Source: Phyto melanocephala (taxonomy: Eukaryota; Arthropoda; Insecta; Diptera; Rhinophoridae). From it: a stretch of 64,000 nucleotides of DNA. Below, one piece after another: positions 1 to 11,082 of the stretch; within the stretch, counting starts at the first letter, position 1; every line of letters starts with the position of its first letter. The notes beneath the pieces were generated by a model. That model was given only the letters and a program-made list of their open reading frames with translations. It searched no databases and was not told the DNA's origin. The translations under genes were made by a program, and so were the position numbers. The stretch is taken from contig OW799233.1 of assembly GCA_941918925.1 (NCBI GenBank), positions 70,752,578-70,816,577 of the forward strand, read 5' to 3'.

Positions 1-756
1 GCCCAATAATATATCCGGCATTTTCTCTACAAGTTCTATCTTTTTTATATATTCTTCATTTGCGTTGCCTGCTTCATTTTCTTTAAAATCTTCTTCTGAT
101 ACATATGATAGTATTTTGGTTGCTTTAAGCATATTTGCGCCGTTATCTGAAGTAATTGACACTATTTGCTTTAAAGAAATTTCATATTTTTTTTATTTCG
201 ACGGCTAGATTTTTGCTTTTGCTTGATTCAATTCTATCATCCCAAGGATGCCGAATATGTTTCGGCATAACCGCGTAGCACTGTCGATTTTTAAGGAGAG
301 CAATCTTTATTTTAATTCTGCAGTTCTGTCGTTTTTATATTATTTGCAACCAATTGCAAAGTTTTTTTGCAGTTATACGCATTTAGAGCTATTTGTCTTC
401 CTTCCGTATCTCTAATACCTTCACAATTTAACATCAAAATATTTTTCATATTAGGCGAATTTAAAACGTTGAAAGAAATACAGTCCTCGGTGACTAGCCC
501 AATATATGATCTTATTAACTGCTTCTTATTAATTTCAATTTTTATTTTTCTTTTGAGTATGACTCGTAATGAACCTACATAAGATATTTTAAATGTTTCG
601 ATACTATTTTTATATTATGCACTCTTTGTAAATGGTTTTTTAAGTTTGATAATCTATTTTTTTAAGATTATTTTTGCATGTTTTACATATAGTAAAATCC
701 TCATTCTCACTATTTTCAAAATACTTCCGAACTTCATTTTGCTTATTTCGCGGCAT
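1..756 (-). pseudogene. hAT transposase, 5' part, broken and cut by window edge
   Basis: Reading leftward from an ATG at 754-756, the minus strand encodes a BED-type zinc finger: Cys pair ICKTC, then after a one-base slip in a run of A near 650 the helix LSNLKNHLQRVH with the His pair. Around 370-590 follows a hAT-like segment with GLVTEDCISF and further on SPNMKNIL. After another frame slip near 185-195 comes ITSDNGANMLKATK (about 110-165), matching the conserved DNGANM stretch of the hAT catalytic region. The family role is DNA cut-and-paste transposition. At least two frame slips make it a relic. The C-terminal half, if present, lies left of the window. Confidence 0.8.
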
Positions 757-1851
757 TGTTTATCGATCTTAAATATTTATAAAACTAAAGAATGCCACTG
801 AACTGAGTAATTTACAATTCATATAATAAAATCAAAAACAAAACACACATACAACATCTCTACTGCTTTAACTTTAGAATTTATTTAAAGTTTCAGTCAG
901 TCAAAACAAAAACTGTTCGCACATGTCGACTGCAGAAGTGCTTTGTAGTGTATAACTTTTCGTTTTTTATTTGTGCTTTAACTGCGACTGATTGCATTTA
1001 AAAAAATCAGAAACCTAAGCAGAAGCAAAAGCAATCAAACGAATAAGAAGTTTTTCAATGCTGCCAAAAACTGTTCGATCTTGTCGATTGCAGAAGTTCT
1101 TGTAGTGTTTTTTGTTTGTGCTTTAACTGCGACTGTTAGTAGTTTAAGAAGTAGAAGTGAAGCAACAGTTTGTGTTTGCCCAATGAAAAACTGTAAAGTC
1201 GAAGTAATAGTACAATTTTACGACTTTTACCATTTCGACTGCAGTTTTTCAAACACTGGTTCTAACATCACTAGTGTGTTTTCAATGTTAAGTGCATTTT
1301 GAATATCTATAGCAAAGAACATTATCTAGGGTATAATTGGCCAGTAGTACTGGTGACAGAGTAGATACTAAATCAGTACATTTTTAATACAGACATTTCC
1401 TGTAAATTCAAAAAAAATCATTTATTATAATTTTTTACAAAAATTTTATACATAACAGCATGTGCCCTCGACTTCGTCTGCACACATATTAATCCAATAT
1501 TGTTAATAAAATGCTAAAATAAATATTTAAGAAATAATAATAATAAAATAAATAATTTTAAACGGTAAATAACATTATAAGCAGTAATATATTCAATAAT
1601 ATACTTTAAAAAAAACTATAATGCTTTTATTCACCTTTAATAATTTAAATAAACCTCACTGTACTTGTATTACTTTTGTTAAGTGCAAGGCTGATGTGAC
1701 GTGTATACGCAGAACGAAACATTTTTTAATCTTGTTTTTATTATTCTTGGTGTTAATCTAGGTGTGCCAAATTTCAGTTAGTACCCTTCAGCCGTTATTT
1801 GTGTGATTGAGAAGCAAAAATCTAAACAACTTAATACACAAGCATTAAAAT
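757..1851. other. AT-rich interval, no gene; internal direct repeat
   Basis: No convincing coding region. A stretch near 906-1000 recurs imperfectly near 1067-1135; both copies run from 'aaaactgttcg' through 'tgcagaagt' to 'gctttaactgcgactg'. It lies just upstream of the hAT start and could be subterminal sequence of that element, but no terminal inverted repeat was identified. The rest is low-complexity A/T. Confidence 0.5.
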
Positions 1852-2299
1852 TTATTATCTATAAATATAAAAGAGTAACGTTATTGACTGACTGATTCAT
1901 CATCGAACATCCCAAACACAAAGAGATAGACATCAAATTTTGATAGTTGGTTCTTCTTCTAACGTATAGATCCACTAAGGAGAAATTTTTTGAAAATTCA
2001 TACTTTAAGGGGATAAAAAGCGTAAAAACGAGTAAAATCGGTAATTTTATCTTTGCTAAACTAAAAAAATATATACAGATTAACCTTAAATAGTATTGCA
2101 ATCTATGCAAAAAATAAGCTGATAGGTGTCTGCCATTTTGTTCAACACCTAAGGGGGAAAACGGGTAAAAACTATAATTTGGTACCAAACACATAAAGCT
2201 AGTTAAATTGTTTTAGTTAATCCGTGAAAAAATGTTAAATAAATTTCAGAGCTTTTTTCAAATTTGCATGTCTAAGGGGTAAAAATTATCCCTATTTTT
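1852..2299 (-). repeat. Family-C repeat, 3' part
   Basis: Reverse complement of the end of the family-C element at 55.0-57.6 kb. It carries the same tail ('actcttttat' preceded by 'gaatcagtcagt'), the same 'gataggtgtctg' block and the same 'gtttttacccgttttcccc' block. It continues beyond the inserted Q/P block as the 7060-7400 segment, so the two pieces were once contiguous. Confidence 0.75.
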
Positions 2300-2726
2300 A
2301 TGCCATTCACCTGTGGTGCACAAGGGTATATATAGCTTTGTCATTCCGTTTGTAATTTCTACAATTTTCATTTCCGACCCCATAAAGTATATATTTTCTG
2401 AAAGTTTATGAATAGAGGAGTCGATTTAGCCCTGACCGTCTGTCCGTGTGTTGGTTGAAATCAACTTTTAGAAGCAACTATATGTTCCTCAGATCTGTAT
2501 ATGGTATCAATCTCTTGGAAATATGCAGGAATGAATCGCTATTGAAATTCAGCACAATCGCCCAATAACTTTCTGAGATATGAGCAAAAAACCACGACCA
2601 CCTCGTTTTTTTTCACAATTTCAACAACAACCTACATACATATTGGTTAAATTAAACGTGGCATCGGATTCCAGCTGAGCCAAACAAATTTTATTTTATT
2701 AATATATTATTTATATTTTATTATTT
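2300..2726 (+). mobile_element. DINE-1/Helentron-like element Q1, 5' part
   Basis: It starts with 'cacctgtggtgcacaagggt', a small hairpin, then 'gaccccataaagtatata' and a 'ccgtctgtccgtgtgttgg' block. These are the stock 5' features of dipteran DINE-1/INE-1-like Helentron derivatives. It is non-coding. The element is split by the P1-P2 pair and resumes at about 6747-7056. Other copies lie at 54.03-55.04 kb (+) and 57.62-58.13 kb (-). Confidence 0.8.
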
Positions 2727-4891
2727 TTATACCCGCCACCAAAAAAATGGTGGGGGTATATTCATTTTGTCATTCCGTTTGTAACACATCGAAATATCCA
2801 TTTTAGACCCCATAAAGTATATATATTCTGAATCAGGGTATAATTTGATGACGATCTAGCTATGTCCGTCCGTCTGTCCGTCTGTTGAAAGCACGATAGA
2901 GGTCGCACCGAAAAAGTTAGGGGGCTCAAATTTTGCCAGAATCTTTCTTATAGACAAGGTTTGTTTGGTATTGAAAATGGGCTATATCGGAATATTAGGA
3001 AGAGAGTTATAGCTCGTAAAGCAAGAGTAGGTCGAAAAAAACGTGTCCTTCGCACATCGAATAAAATGGAATTGTGTCCAGACGCATAAACGTCGAGCCA
3101 TGAAACTTCGAATATATATTTATCAAGTCAAAAGAATATTTTTCCCTGAAAATCGCTTAAATCTATGAATTAGGAAAAGAGTTATCGATCAAAATGTACG
3201 AAAATTTATACCGCACAGTGTATTTTTCGGTATATTTAAAAACAAAAACGTCATAAAAGCAACAAAATTGAATGTACGACTTTGAAATTTTGCACACTTT
3301 GCTTTTTGATGAGACGCTTTTTGTGCCAGAAAATTAAGGTGCCACGCCTACTTTTACGCCCACCTCCCATATAACGTTTTACCTAAAATTCATATAATTT
3401 CTCTATTAATAAAGATTTTGGAATAATAAAAAGCTATATTGAAACACCTAAGTTGTACTCATTCGCAAAAATAACTTTGACACGCCTACTATAACGCCCA
3501 CTTTTCACGTTATCTACCGTTAATGAAATTTAAAAGCTCATAAAACCGCCAAAATTAGAGGTATGATGATCAAATTTGCTACGTATATCCTTACAATCAA
3601 TGTTATTGTTGTGCCAAAAAGTTTAGGTGACACGCCCACTTTACGCCCACCTCCCATATAACGTTTTAACTAAAATTCATATAATTTCTCTTTTAATAAA
3701 GATTTTGGAATAATAAAGGACTATGTTGAAATATCTAAGTTGTACTCACTAGCAAAAACAACTTTGACACGCCTACTATAACGCCCACTTTTCACGTTAT
3801 CTACCGTTAATGAAATTTAAAAGCTCATAAAACCGACAAAATTAGAGGTACGATGATGAAATTTGCTACATATGTCCTTCTAATCAATGTAATTGTTATG
3901 CCAAAAAGTTTAGGTGACACGCCCACTTTACGCCTACCTCCCATATAACGGTTTATCTTAAATTCATGTAATTTCTCTATTGACAAAGTTTTTGGGAAAA
4001 TAAAGGACTATATTGAAATATCCTAGTTGTATTTATTAGCAGAAACATTATTGACACGCCTACTTTAACGCCCACTTTCACTAAAAGACTAAATTTACGA
4101 AAACATTTTACTATCATATCGAAGTTATTAAGGGTGGTTAAATTTTAAGACCCGATGTTGATTTTAAATAAAACACAAATTATTTAAGAAATTATTATCA
4201 TTTCTTTTTATAATGGTAATATTTGTATGGTTCAATTATGTATTTAACAAAATATCGGCCAAATGGACCCCCCCAACCTTGGCGCCACTCCTCTATCTGA
4301 TGGTCCAAATTTTTAATGACAATGTTGATGCTCCATTGTTGGGCACGATGATGAGTCGAGGTTGACTGCTCTTTTGCCACACTATCGCAAAAAACAGCAA
4401 TGGTTCAAATTCAATGAACTAAGAAGGCATTCACAGATTTTCTAACATTTTATACAGACCAGTTTTGCAGAAATTTAAATATTTTTTAAAATTCTAACGA
4501 TTGTGGACGAATTTGAACGATTATGTTGACCAAAACAATTACGAAGTGCACAAAATGCATTTTGATTTGAACGCCCATTTTCATAAAAAACCTGAATATC
4601 TTTAAAGCGTTGCTCATTTTCGTATCTTTCCACGAATCAAATTGAGTAAGTTTGAGATTGAGAAACGTCAAATGAAATGCAGAAAACAAATTTAAAGTCT
4701 AGGTGTAGTTCACATTCAACATGGGCCCTTAAAATTTAACCACTCTCTACAAAGAAAGTGATACATTTTTTATTATAAAGAGATTATTCCATAGCGATTA
4801 ACAAAATAATAAATATTGTGCTTTAAATGTACACAAAATTTGTGGTGGGTATAAAAGATTCTGCACAGCCGAATATAGTGCTCTTACTTGT
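2727..4891 (+). mobile_element. DINE-1/Helentron-like element P1
   Basis: The head 'tatacccgccaccaaaaaaa' pairs with 'tggtgggggtata' as a hairpin, followed by 'gaccccataaagtatata' and a 'tccgtccgtctgtccg' block. The body repeats a unit of about 288 bp rich in 'cacgcccac' and 'cacgcctac' (e.g. near 3478 and 3766). The tail is 'gattctgcacagccgaatat' then 'agtgctcttacttgttttt'. This is the Helentron/DINE-1 plan: non-autonomous, no protein. A mariner-derived miniature element is inserted at 4128-4747. Confidence 0.85.
4128..4747 (-). mobile_element. Mariner-derived miniature element inside P1
   Basis: The ends are inverted copies: 'gtggttaaattttaag' on the left, its complement 'cttaaaatttaaccac' on the right. 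Flanking TA dinucleotides match an unoccupied site in the related element P3 ('gaagttatacaaagaaag' at about 12062). The minus strand retains transposase fragments, including EQSTSTHHRAQQ, which aligns with APSTSTRRRATQ in the intact rosa mariner of this window, and an upstream GRSNQN...FGQHNR helix-turn-helix-like piece in another frame. No catalytic domain remains. It is an internally deleted Tc1/mariner-superfamily copy that cannot encode transposase. Confidence 0.8.
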
Positions 4892-6746
4892 TTTTATACC
4901 CGCCACCAAAAAAATGGTGGGGGTATATTCATTTAGTCATTCCGTTTGTAATACATTGAAATATCCATTTTAGACCCCATAAAGTATATATATTCTGAAT
5001 CGGGGTTTTATTTGATGACGATCAAGCTATGTCCGTCCGTCTGTTGAAAGCACGATAGAGGTCGCAGCGGAAAAGCTAGAAGGCTAAAATTTTTCCAGAA
5101 TCTTTCTTATAGACAAGGTTTGTTTGGTATTGAAAAGGGTTAAATCGGAACATTAGGAACAGAGTTATAGCTCGTAATGCAAGAGTAGGTCGAAAAAACC
5201 ATGTCCTTCGAGCATCGAATAAAATGCAATTGTGTCCAAACGCATTAACTTACAGTCATGAAACTTCAAATATATATTTCTCGAGTCAAAACAATAATTC
5301 TCCCCAAAATTTCTTAAATTTATGCATTAGAAAAGGAGTTATAGATCAAAATGTACGAAAATTTATACCGCGTAGTGTATTTTTCAGTATATTTAAAATT
5401 TAAAACCTAATAAAACTGACAAAATTACATATACGATTCTGAAATTTTGAACACTTTGCTTTTTGGTAAGAGGCTTTGTTGTAACGGAAAATCAATGTGA
5501 CACGCCCACCTTCCATATAACGTTTTACCTAAAATTCATATAATTAAGAGAATAATAAAGATTTTGGAATAATAAAGGACTATGTTGTAATATCTAAGTT
5601 GTATTCATTAGCAGAAATAACTTTGACACGCCTACTATAACGCCCACTTTTCACGTTATCTACCGTTAATGAAATTTAAAAGCTCATAAAACCGCCAAAA
5701 TTAGAGGTATGATGATCAAATTTGCTACGTATATCCTTACAATCAGTGTTATTGTTGTGCCAAAAAGTTTAGGTGACACGCCCACTTTACGCCTACCTCC
5801 CATATAACGGTTTATCTTAAATTAATGTAATTTCTCTATTGACAAGGTTTTTGGGAAAATAAAGGACTATATTGAAATATCTAAGTTGTATTTATTAGCA
5901 GAAACTTTATTGACATGCCTACTTTAACGCCCACTTTTACTAAAAGACTACATTTACAAAAGCATTTTAGTAGCATATCGAAGTTATAAAGGGTGGTTAA
6001 ATTTTAAGGACCGATGTTGAATTACAACAAAACACAAATTATTTAGGATATTATTATTATTATTTCTTTTTGTAATTATAATATTTGTATGGTTCAATTA
6101 TGTATTTAACAAAATATCGGCCAAATGCCCCCCCCCCATCCTTGGCACCACTCCTCTATCTGATGGTCCAAATTTTCAATGACAATGTTGATACTCAATT
6201 GTTGGGCATGATGATGAGTCGAGGTTGACTGCTCTTTTGCCACACTATCGCAAAAACCAGCAGTGGTTCCCATTCAACGCATTAAGAAGGCATTCATAGA
6301 TTTTCTAACATTTGATACAGACCTGTTTTGCAGAAATTTAAATATTTGTTACAATTCTCCCGATTGTGGACGAATTTGAACGATTATGTTGATCAAAAGA
6401 ATTACGAAGTGCACAAAATGCATTTTGATTTCAACGCCCATTTTTATAAAAAACCTGAATAACTTTAAAGCGTTGCTCATTTGCGTATCTTTCCACGGAT
6501 CAAATTGAGTAACTTTGAGATTGAGAAATGTCAAGTGAAATGCAGAAAACAAATTTAAAGACTAGGTGTAGTTCACCTTCAACATGGGCCCTTAAAATTT
6601 AATAAAGAAAGTGATACATATTTTATTATAAAGAGATTATTTCATAGCTATTAACAAAATAATAAATATTGTGCTTTAAATGTACACAAAATTGGTGGTG
6701 GGTATAAAAGATTCGGCACAGCCGAATATAGTGCTCTTACTTGTTT
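4892..6746 (+). mobile_element. DINE-1/Helentron-like element P2
   Basis: Second copy of P, directly abutting P1 head-to-tail: the 'cttacttgttttt' tail of P1 runs straight into the 'tatacccgccacc' head of P2. Same internal 'cacgcccac' blocks but fewer of them. The tail is 'gattcggcacagccgaatat' 'agtgctcttacttg'. It contains the same mariner-derived insertion at 5987-6603. Confidence 0.85.
5987..6603 (-). mobile_element. Mariner-derived miniature element inside P2
   Basis: Same element at the same place as in P1. The left end is 'gtggttaaattttaag'; the right end has lost about ten bases ('cttaaaatttaa' joins directly to 'taaagaaagtg'). The shared site means the insertion predates duplication of P. 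Confidence 0.75.
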
Positions 6747-7056
6747 TTTTATATTTTTTTTTAAAAACTTATTTAAAAAAATTTTAAAAAATTTTTTAAA
6801 ATTTTTTTTAATTTTTTTTTTAATTTTTTTTTTGAAATTTTTTTATTATTTTTTTTTTAATATATATATTTTTTTTTTAATATATTTTTTTTTTGTAATT
6901 TTTTTTTTTTTTTTTGGTATGTTTTTTACATGTACATACATATGTACGTATTTTATATGAGATGAATGGTGATACAAACAATTGTTATTGCATGACTACA
7001 CGTTGTGAAGGGTATATAAGATTCGGCACGGCCGAATATAGTACTGTTACTTGTTA
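6747..7056 (+). mobile_element. DINE-like element Q1, 3' part
   Basis: T/A homopolymer-rich DNA to about 6920, then the Q tail: 'gatgaatggtgatacaaaca', 'catgactacacgttgtgaag', 'gattcggcacggccgaatat', 'agtactgttacttgtt'. This completes Q1, interrupted by P1 and P2. Confidence 0.8.
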
Positions 7057-7059
7057 ATT

Positions 7060-7400
7060 TTTTTTAAATTTTTTAACTTTAATCAAAATAATATAATTTG
7101 ATAATTATTACCGCCTGATAAAATATACACAATTTTATAGATGAAAATTGAGGAACTTTTAGGGGATAAAAAGAATTACCAAAAGGGAAGAGAAGACGGA
7201 AAAATATGATTAAATTTTAATTACAGGCCCAATTATAAAAAAAAATATAGTATATAGATTTTACCAGACATTAAAAAGATATGTAATTTAGTAACTAAAA
7301 CACATTCACAGGGTAGAAAAGAGAAAATTCGAGAGAAAAGTTTGGTACTTTTTAGAACATAATTATTTTTTTGAAGAACAGAATAGATTTACTTATGGTG
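7060..7400 (-). repeat. Family-C repeat, inner part
   Basis: Reverse complement resembles about 56770-57110 of the C element (for instance 'aataattatcaaatt' against 'aataattgtcaaatt', and the 'ggtactttttagaacataat' stretch). It is the continuation of the 1852-2299 piece on the far side of Q1. Confidence 0.65.
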
Positions 7401-8598
7401 TTTTCTTTTCTGACGTTAATGTTGCATTAATTCTGCCCTATGCCTTCTTTTGTGTTATTTTCTTAAAAATATGCAATATTATAAACGGGTGACAAGTTCT
7501 TTTGTAATAATGTTGCCATAAAAATAACAAAAAATGTTACATGTCGTACCCTGAATTAAATCAAAGGGTTAGAATATTGCACTTTTTAACAGTTGATATT
7601 AAAAAGGAGAATTAAGTTTTTGTAGTGGTTAAAAATAATTTATGGTCCCAAATTATTAAAATGGAAGCAAGAAATGTAGTTTTACATAAAAATACAGCTA
7701 TCATGTAAAAAAGGTGAAAATTTCTGTTCTATTCTGCTGATTATAAAGGTAGCATTTTGTTAGGGTGCAGGTGACCTTTGAAAAGTGTTTAACTATAAAA
7801 GGGCAACATTGTTTGTTAGAAAAGAAAACACCATTACTTTAAATCATGTCTATTATAATATTTTATTGTTAAACGAAGCCTCACATTACCATGCACAGAA
7901 AAGAGAGTTCGTTGAATGCATTATGGAGTATCAACAATTGAATGCAGTCTTTTTTCTATTAACTCTTTCCGGCGCACTATAATTTGCTTTTATTTATTAA
8001 TAATGGTTGGTATTATTGATTCCGCGCGGAAAGGAAAATTAAACGGAAAGAAATACCGATCGATATGAAAATTGCAATTATTCATTCCTGCGCTGTTCTC
8101 TTTCCGCAAACTTAATTTAAGCGATTATACGACATAGTACGCAAAAAATTATGTTTGCGAATGCAATTTCATTTTTTTCTCTCGTTTTTTAAATTATACT
8201 CTGAATTAAACAAGATAAAAGTTGCGAGACAAATTCTATTTAGGATTTTTATGTTTTTTCATTCTTTTCGCATATAAAATAAATATTTTTTTTTATTTAA
8301 TTCGTTTGCAAAACAAATTTTATTTTTAAAATTCGCCGTTTTTCATTCCTCTCACAAATTAAATATATTTCATTCTAAACGAAATAGAATCAAAAGCGAA
8401 TAATTTGTTTCAAAAATTACGTCTTTTTATTTGTTGTTATTTGTGGTATAAAAAAAAACTGTAACATTAAATAATGTACAGTAGCAGCCATAATAATTTA
8501 AATAACACACAATGCGTTCTTAACAGATTGGATTTTGATTATATGTATTTTAATAGCTGTATCGTAAACATATAAATATTGTATTTTATATACATACA
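7401..8598. other. AT-rich interval, no gene; possible transposon terminus
   Basis: No supported coding region. At 7959-7975 lies TTAACTCTTTCCGGCGC, which recurs inverted at 33286-33302 and, less well, at 60175-60189; it could be a terminus of a TTAA-targeting transposon. Otherwise simple A/T-rich sequence. Confidence 0.4.
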
Positions 8599-9392
8599 AG
8601 CTAATACCCGGTGTGCTTCGCCACCCCAAATTTTAGTATTTAATTCATATGGCAGGTGCCACGCCCACTATTGTTAATGCACCCATTTTTTCCATAAATG
8701 TTTATTTGAATATCAAAGTTGCTTTTGTAAAATTTTAGTACTCTAATCGATATCGTTTTCCAGATATACGAATTTTAGTATTTAATTCATATGGCAGGTG
8801 CCACACCCACTATTGTTAATGCACCCATTTTTTCCATAAATGTTTATTTGAATATCAAAGTTTCTTTTGCATAATTTTACTACTCTAATCGATATCGTTT
8901 TCCAAATATACGAATTTTAGTATTTAATTTATATGGTAGGTGCCACGCCCACTATTGATAATGCACCCATTTCTTGCCTAAATGTTCATTTGGGTGTCAA
9001 AGTTGCTCTTGCAAAAATTAACTACTCTAATCGATATCGTTTTCCAAATATACGAATTTTAGTATTTAATTCATGTGGCCACGCCTACTATTGCAAGTCC
9101 GCCCATTTTTTACCCAAATGTTCGTGTGGATGTCAAAGTTTACCATACTTAATTTGAAGACTCTAGCTGCATTAACTTTCGTGATATATAATATTTAATA
9201 CTTATTCTTTAATAGGGCGTGGCACCCCGCCCAGTTACAATTTCAAACCAAAGTATAGCCTATAGTTCCTTCCAGACATACAGGAAGATTCTGTGAAAAT
9301 TTCAAGGAAATCGGTCCAGCCGTTTAACCATCTATAAAGCACAAACAAACATATAAACATACAAACACACATTGATTTTTATATATATAGAT
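8599..9392 (+). repeat. Family-A repeat copy 1
   Basis: It begins 'agctaatacccggtgtgctt' 'cgccacccc', then has about four imperfect tandem units of roughly 130 bp, each with 'ggtgccacgcccactattg' and 'ctctaatcgatatcgttttc'. It ends with a 'gggcgtggcaccccgccca' block, 'cggtccagccgtttaacc', a 'caaacaaacata' string and 'tttttatatatatagat'. There is no protein-coding capacity; short open frames here are by-products of the tandem unit. Confidence 0.8.
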
Positions 9393-10273
9393 ATGTACAT
9401 ATATAATATTTTTATGCTCACAAATTTAATTATAATTTATTTAAAGATGCGGGCAAGAAAAACAACTTTATAGGACTAATAAAATATTTAGGCATTTAGG
9501 TATATAAAAAGGTAAAGTCTTTAAAGGATATGCGTATTAGCAAAATACATATATAAACATATATACCTGAAAATGTAAACAGAAAATTCATTATATTCCT
9601 AATTTTTTTTTTATTAAATAAAAATCCGTGTTTGTCTTAAATTGAAACTCGGTATAAAAGCTACTTTATATATAAGCATATGTCAACCGCCTATAGGTTA
9701 AAAGACAAATAGCATCAATAAAAAGGTATATGTGAAAATCATCCCTTGCAAAATAAATGTCTGTATAAAAAAAATTTAATACGGATTCAGTTAAGCTGCT
9801 GCCGTTTAATTAAAGAAATCACTTAACTAAAATTAAATATTTTTACTATTATTTTAAAGAAAATGAGTTCGCTTAAGGGAAAATCAGTTTTACAGCTTTT
9901 TTGTTTTTAAAGCTACAAACTTCAATGAAGCAAACACTGCTTATTAGAAAAAATTTCTCATTAATCTACGAAGAAATATAATTCCACAGCTAATTTGTTG
10001 CACTGTAGTGCAACATTTTCTATTATTTTGTTTTAAAACAATATTAAAAGTAGACAATCTATTTAACCAAAATGGTTTCAATTTATCCAAAGTTTTTTAT
10101 TAATAAAAATCTTGCATAAGCCAAAAAAAATAAAACCTTCAATTATCAATTTCCCTTACCCGAATTCGACTGTATGCGTGTAATGTTTGTAAATATGATG
10201 TTTAAAAAACCAATTCACAATAAAAAGTATTCCGTTTATGAATGCAAGAAATACAAAAACAAAACCACAATAT
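9393..10273. other. AT-rich interval, nothing recognised
   Basis: Simple A/T-rich sequence with no coding signal, RNA gene or repeat that I could match elsewhere in the window. Confidence 0.5.
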
Positions 10274-10728
10274 GAAACATTGGCCGACTTCCTAAACGTA
10301 AATTGCAATTCATAATTTAAAAAAATGCGTGTGCAATGCTAAACAAGTCTTAAGTGCAACCTTGCGTTGCAGAGATTTTTTTGCATTTTATCGGCATTTA
10401 GGAATGCTCATGGATCCACTTTTTGTCCCTGTAATATAAAGTGTTTAATTATTTAAATTAATAGTCTGTGATTTAAATAAACTCTATCAATTATAAATAA
10501 TTTATTAAAAATAAACAATGAAAATACTAACTCAGCCATTGCAGCACAAATGTTTGCATATATTTAAAATAAAAATGATGCGCGATTTTGACAGCTGATA
10601 CGTAGTAAAATGAGTTGCCAGACAATTAGGAACATTGGACATTGCTAGAAAGTTTACATATGCGTTTACGAAGTGTATGCATTGTAAATATGCATTGCAA
10701 CTTGCGTTTAGGAAGTCGGCCATTGTTT
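10274..10728. mobile_element. Miniature TIR element, about 455 bp
   Basis: The left end contains ATTGGCCGACTTCCTAAACG (from 10279). The right end carries its complement with one mismatch (10705-10724). Inverted similarity extends inward through 'taaattgcaat' against 'gcaagttgcaat'. There is no transposase; superfamily and target duplication were not determined. Confidence 0.65.
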
Positions 10729-11082
10729 CTGCCGCACATTGGGTTCAAATGGTATCAAAGAGGCGATTAATTGAAATTTAGAAATAAAGTTTTTATAATA
10801 AATTTTAGTATAGGGTAAATGTGGATAAAATTCTGCATCACTAGCTGTAAAATTTAATCAACTAAGTTGTTTACTTTCTATTCAGTGAGCGGTCAAAGTC
10901 AGCAACTATTGCTGTTTAAAAAAAAAGTGAAAAAATTCGACATTTTTACAATTCAAGCGATCATTATTAGTGTTAAATCTATTAAAAGTAAGTCTTTTAT
11001 GATGGAACCTTCAACATCAGGTATTAAAGTATATAGTAAACTACTTTTTTTTTTATAAAAATTATGTGTAAATATTTTTAAT

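Noticed and set aside
1081..1302. 73-residue plus-strand frame near the hAT start
   Set aside because: Lies in locally repeated non-coding sequence; no domain and no conserved partner.
8933..9157. Repeated 74-residue frames in family-A repeats
   Set aside because: By-product of the 130-bp unit; the frame breaks in most copies.
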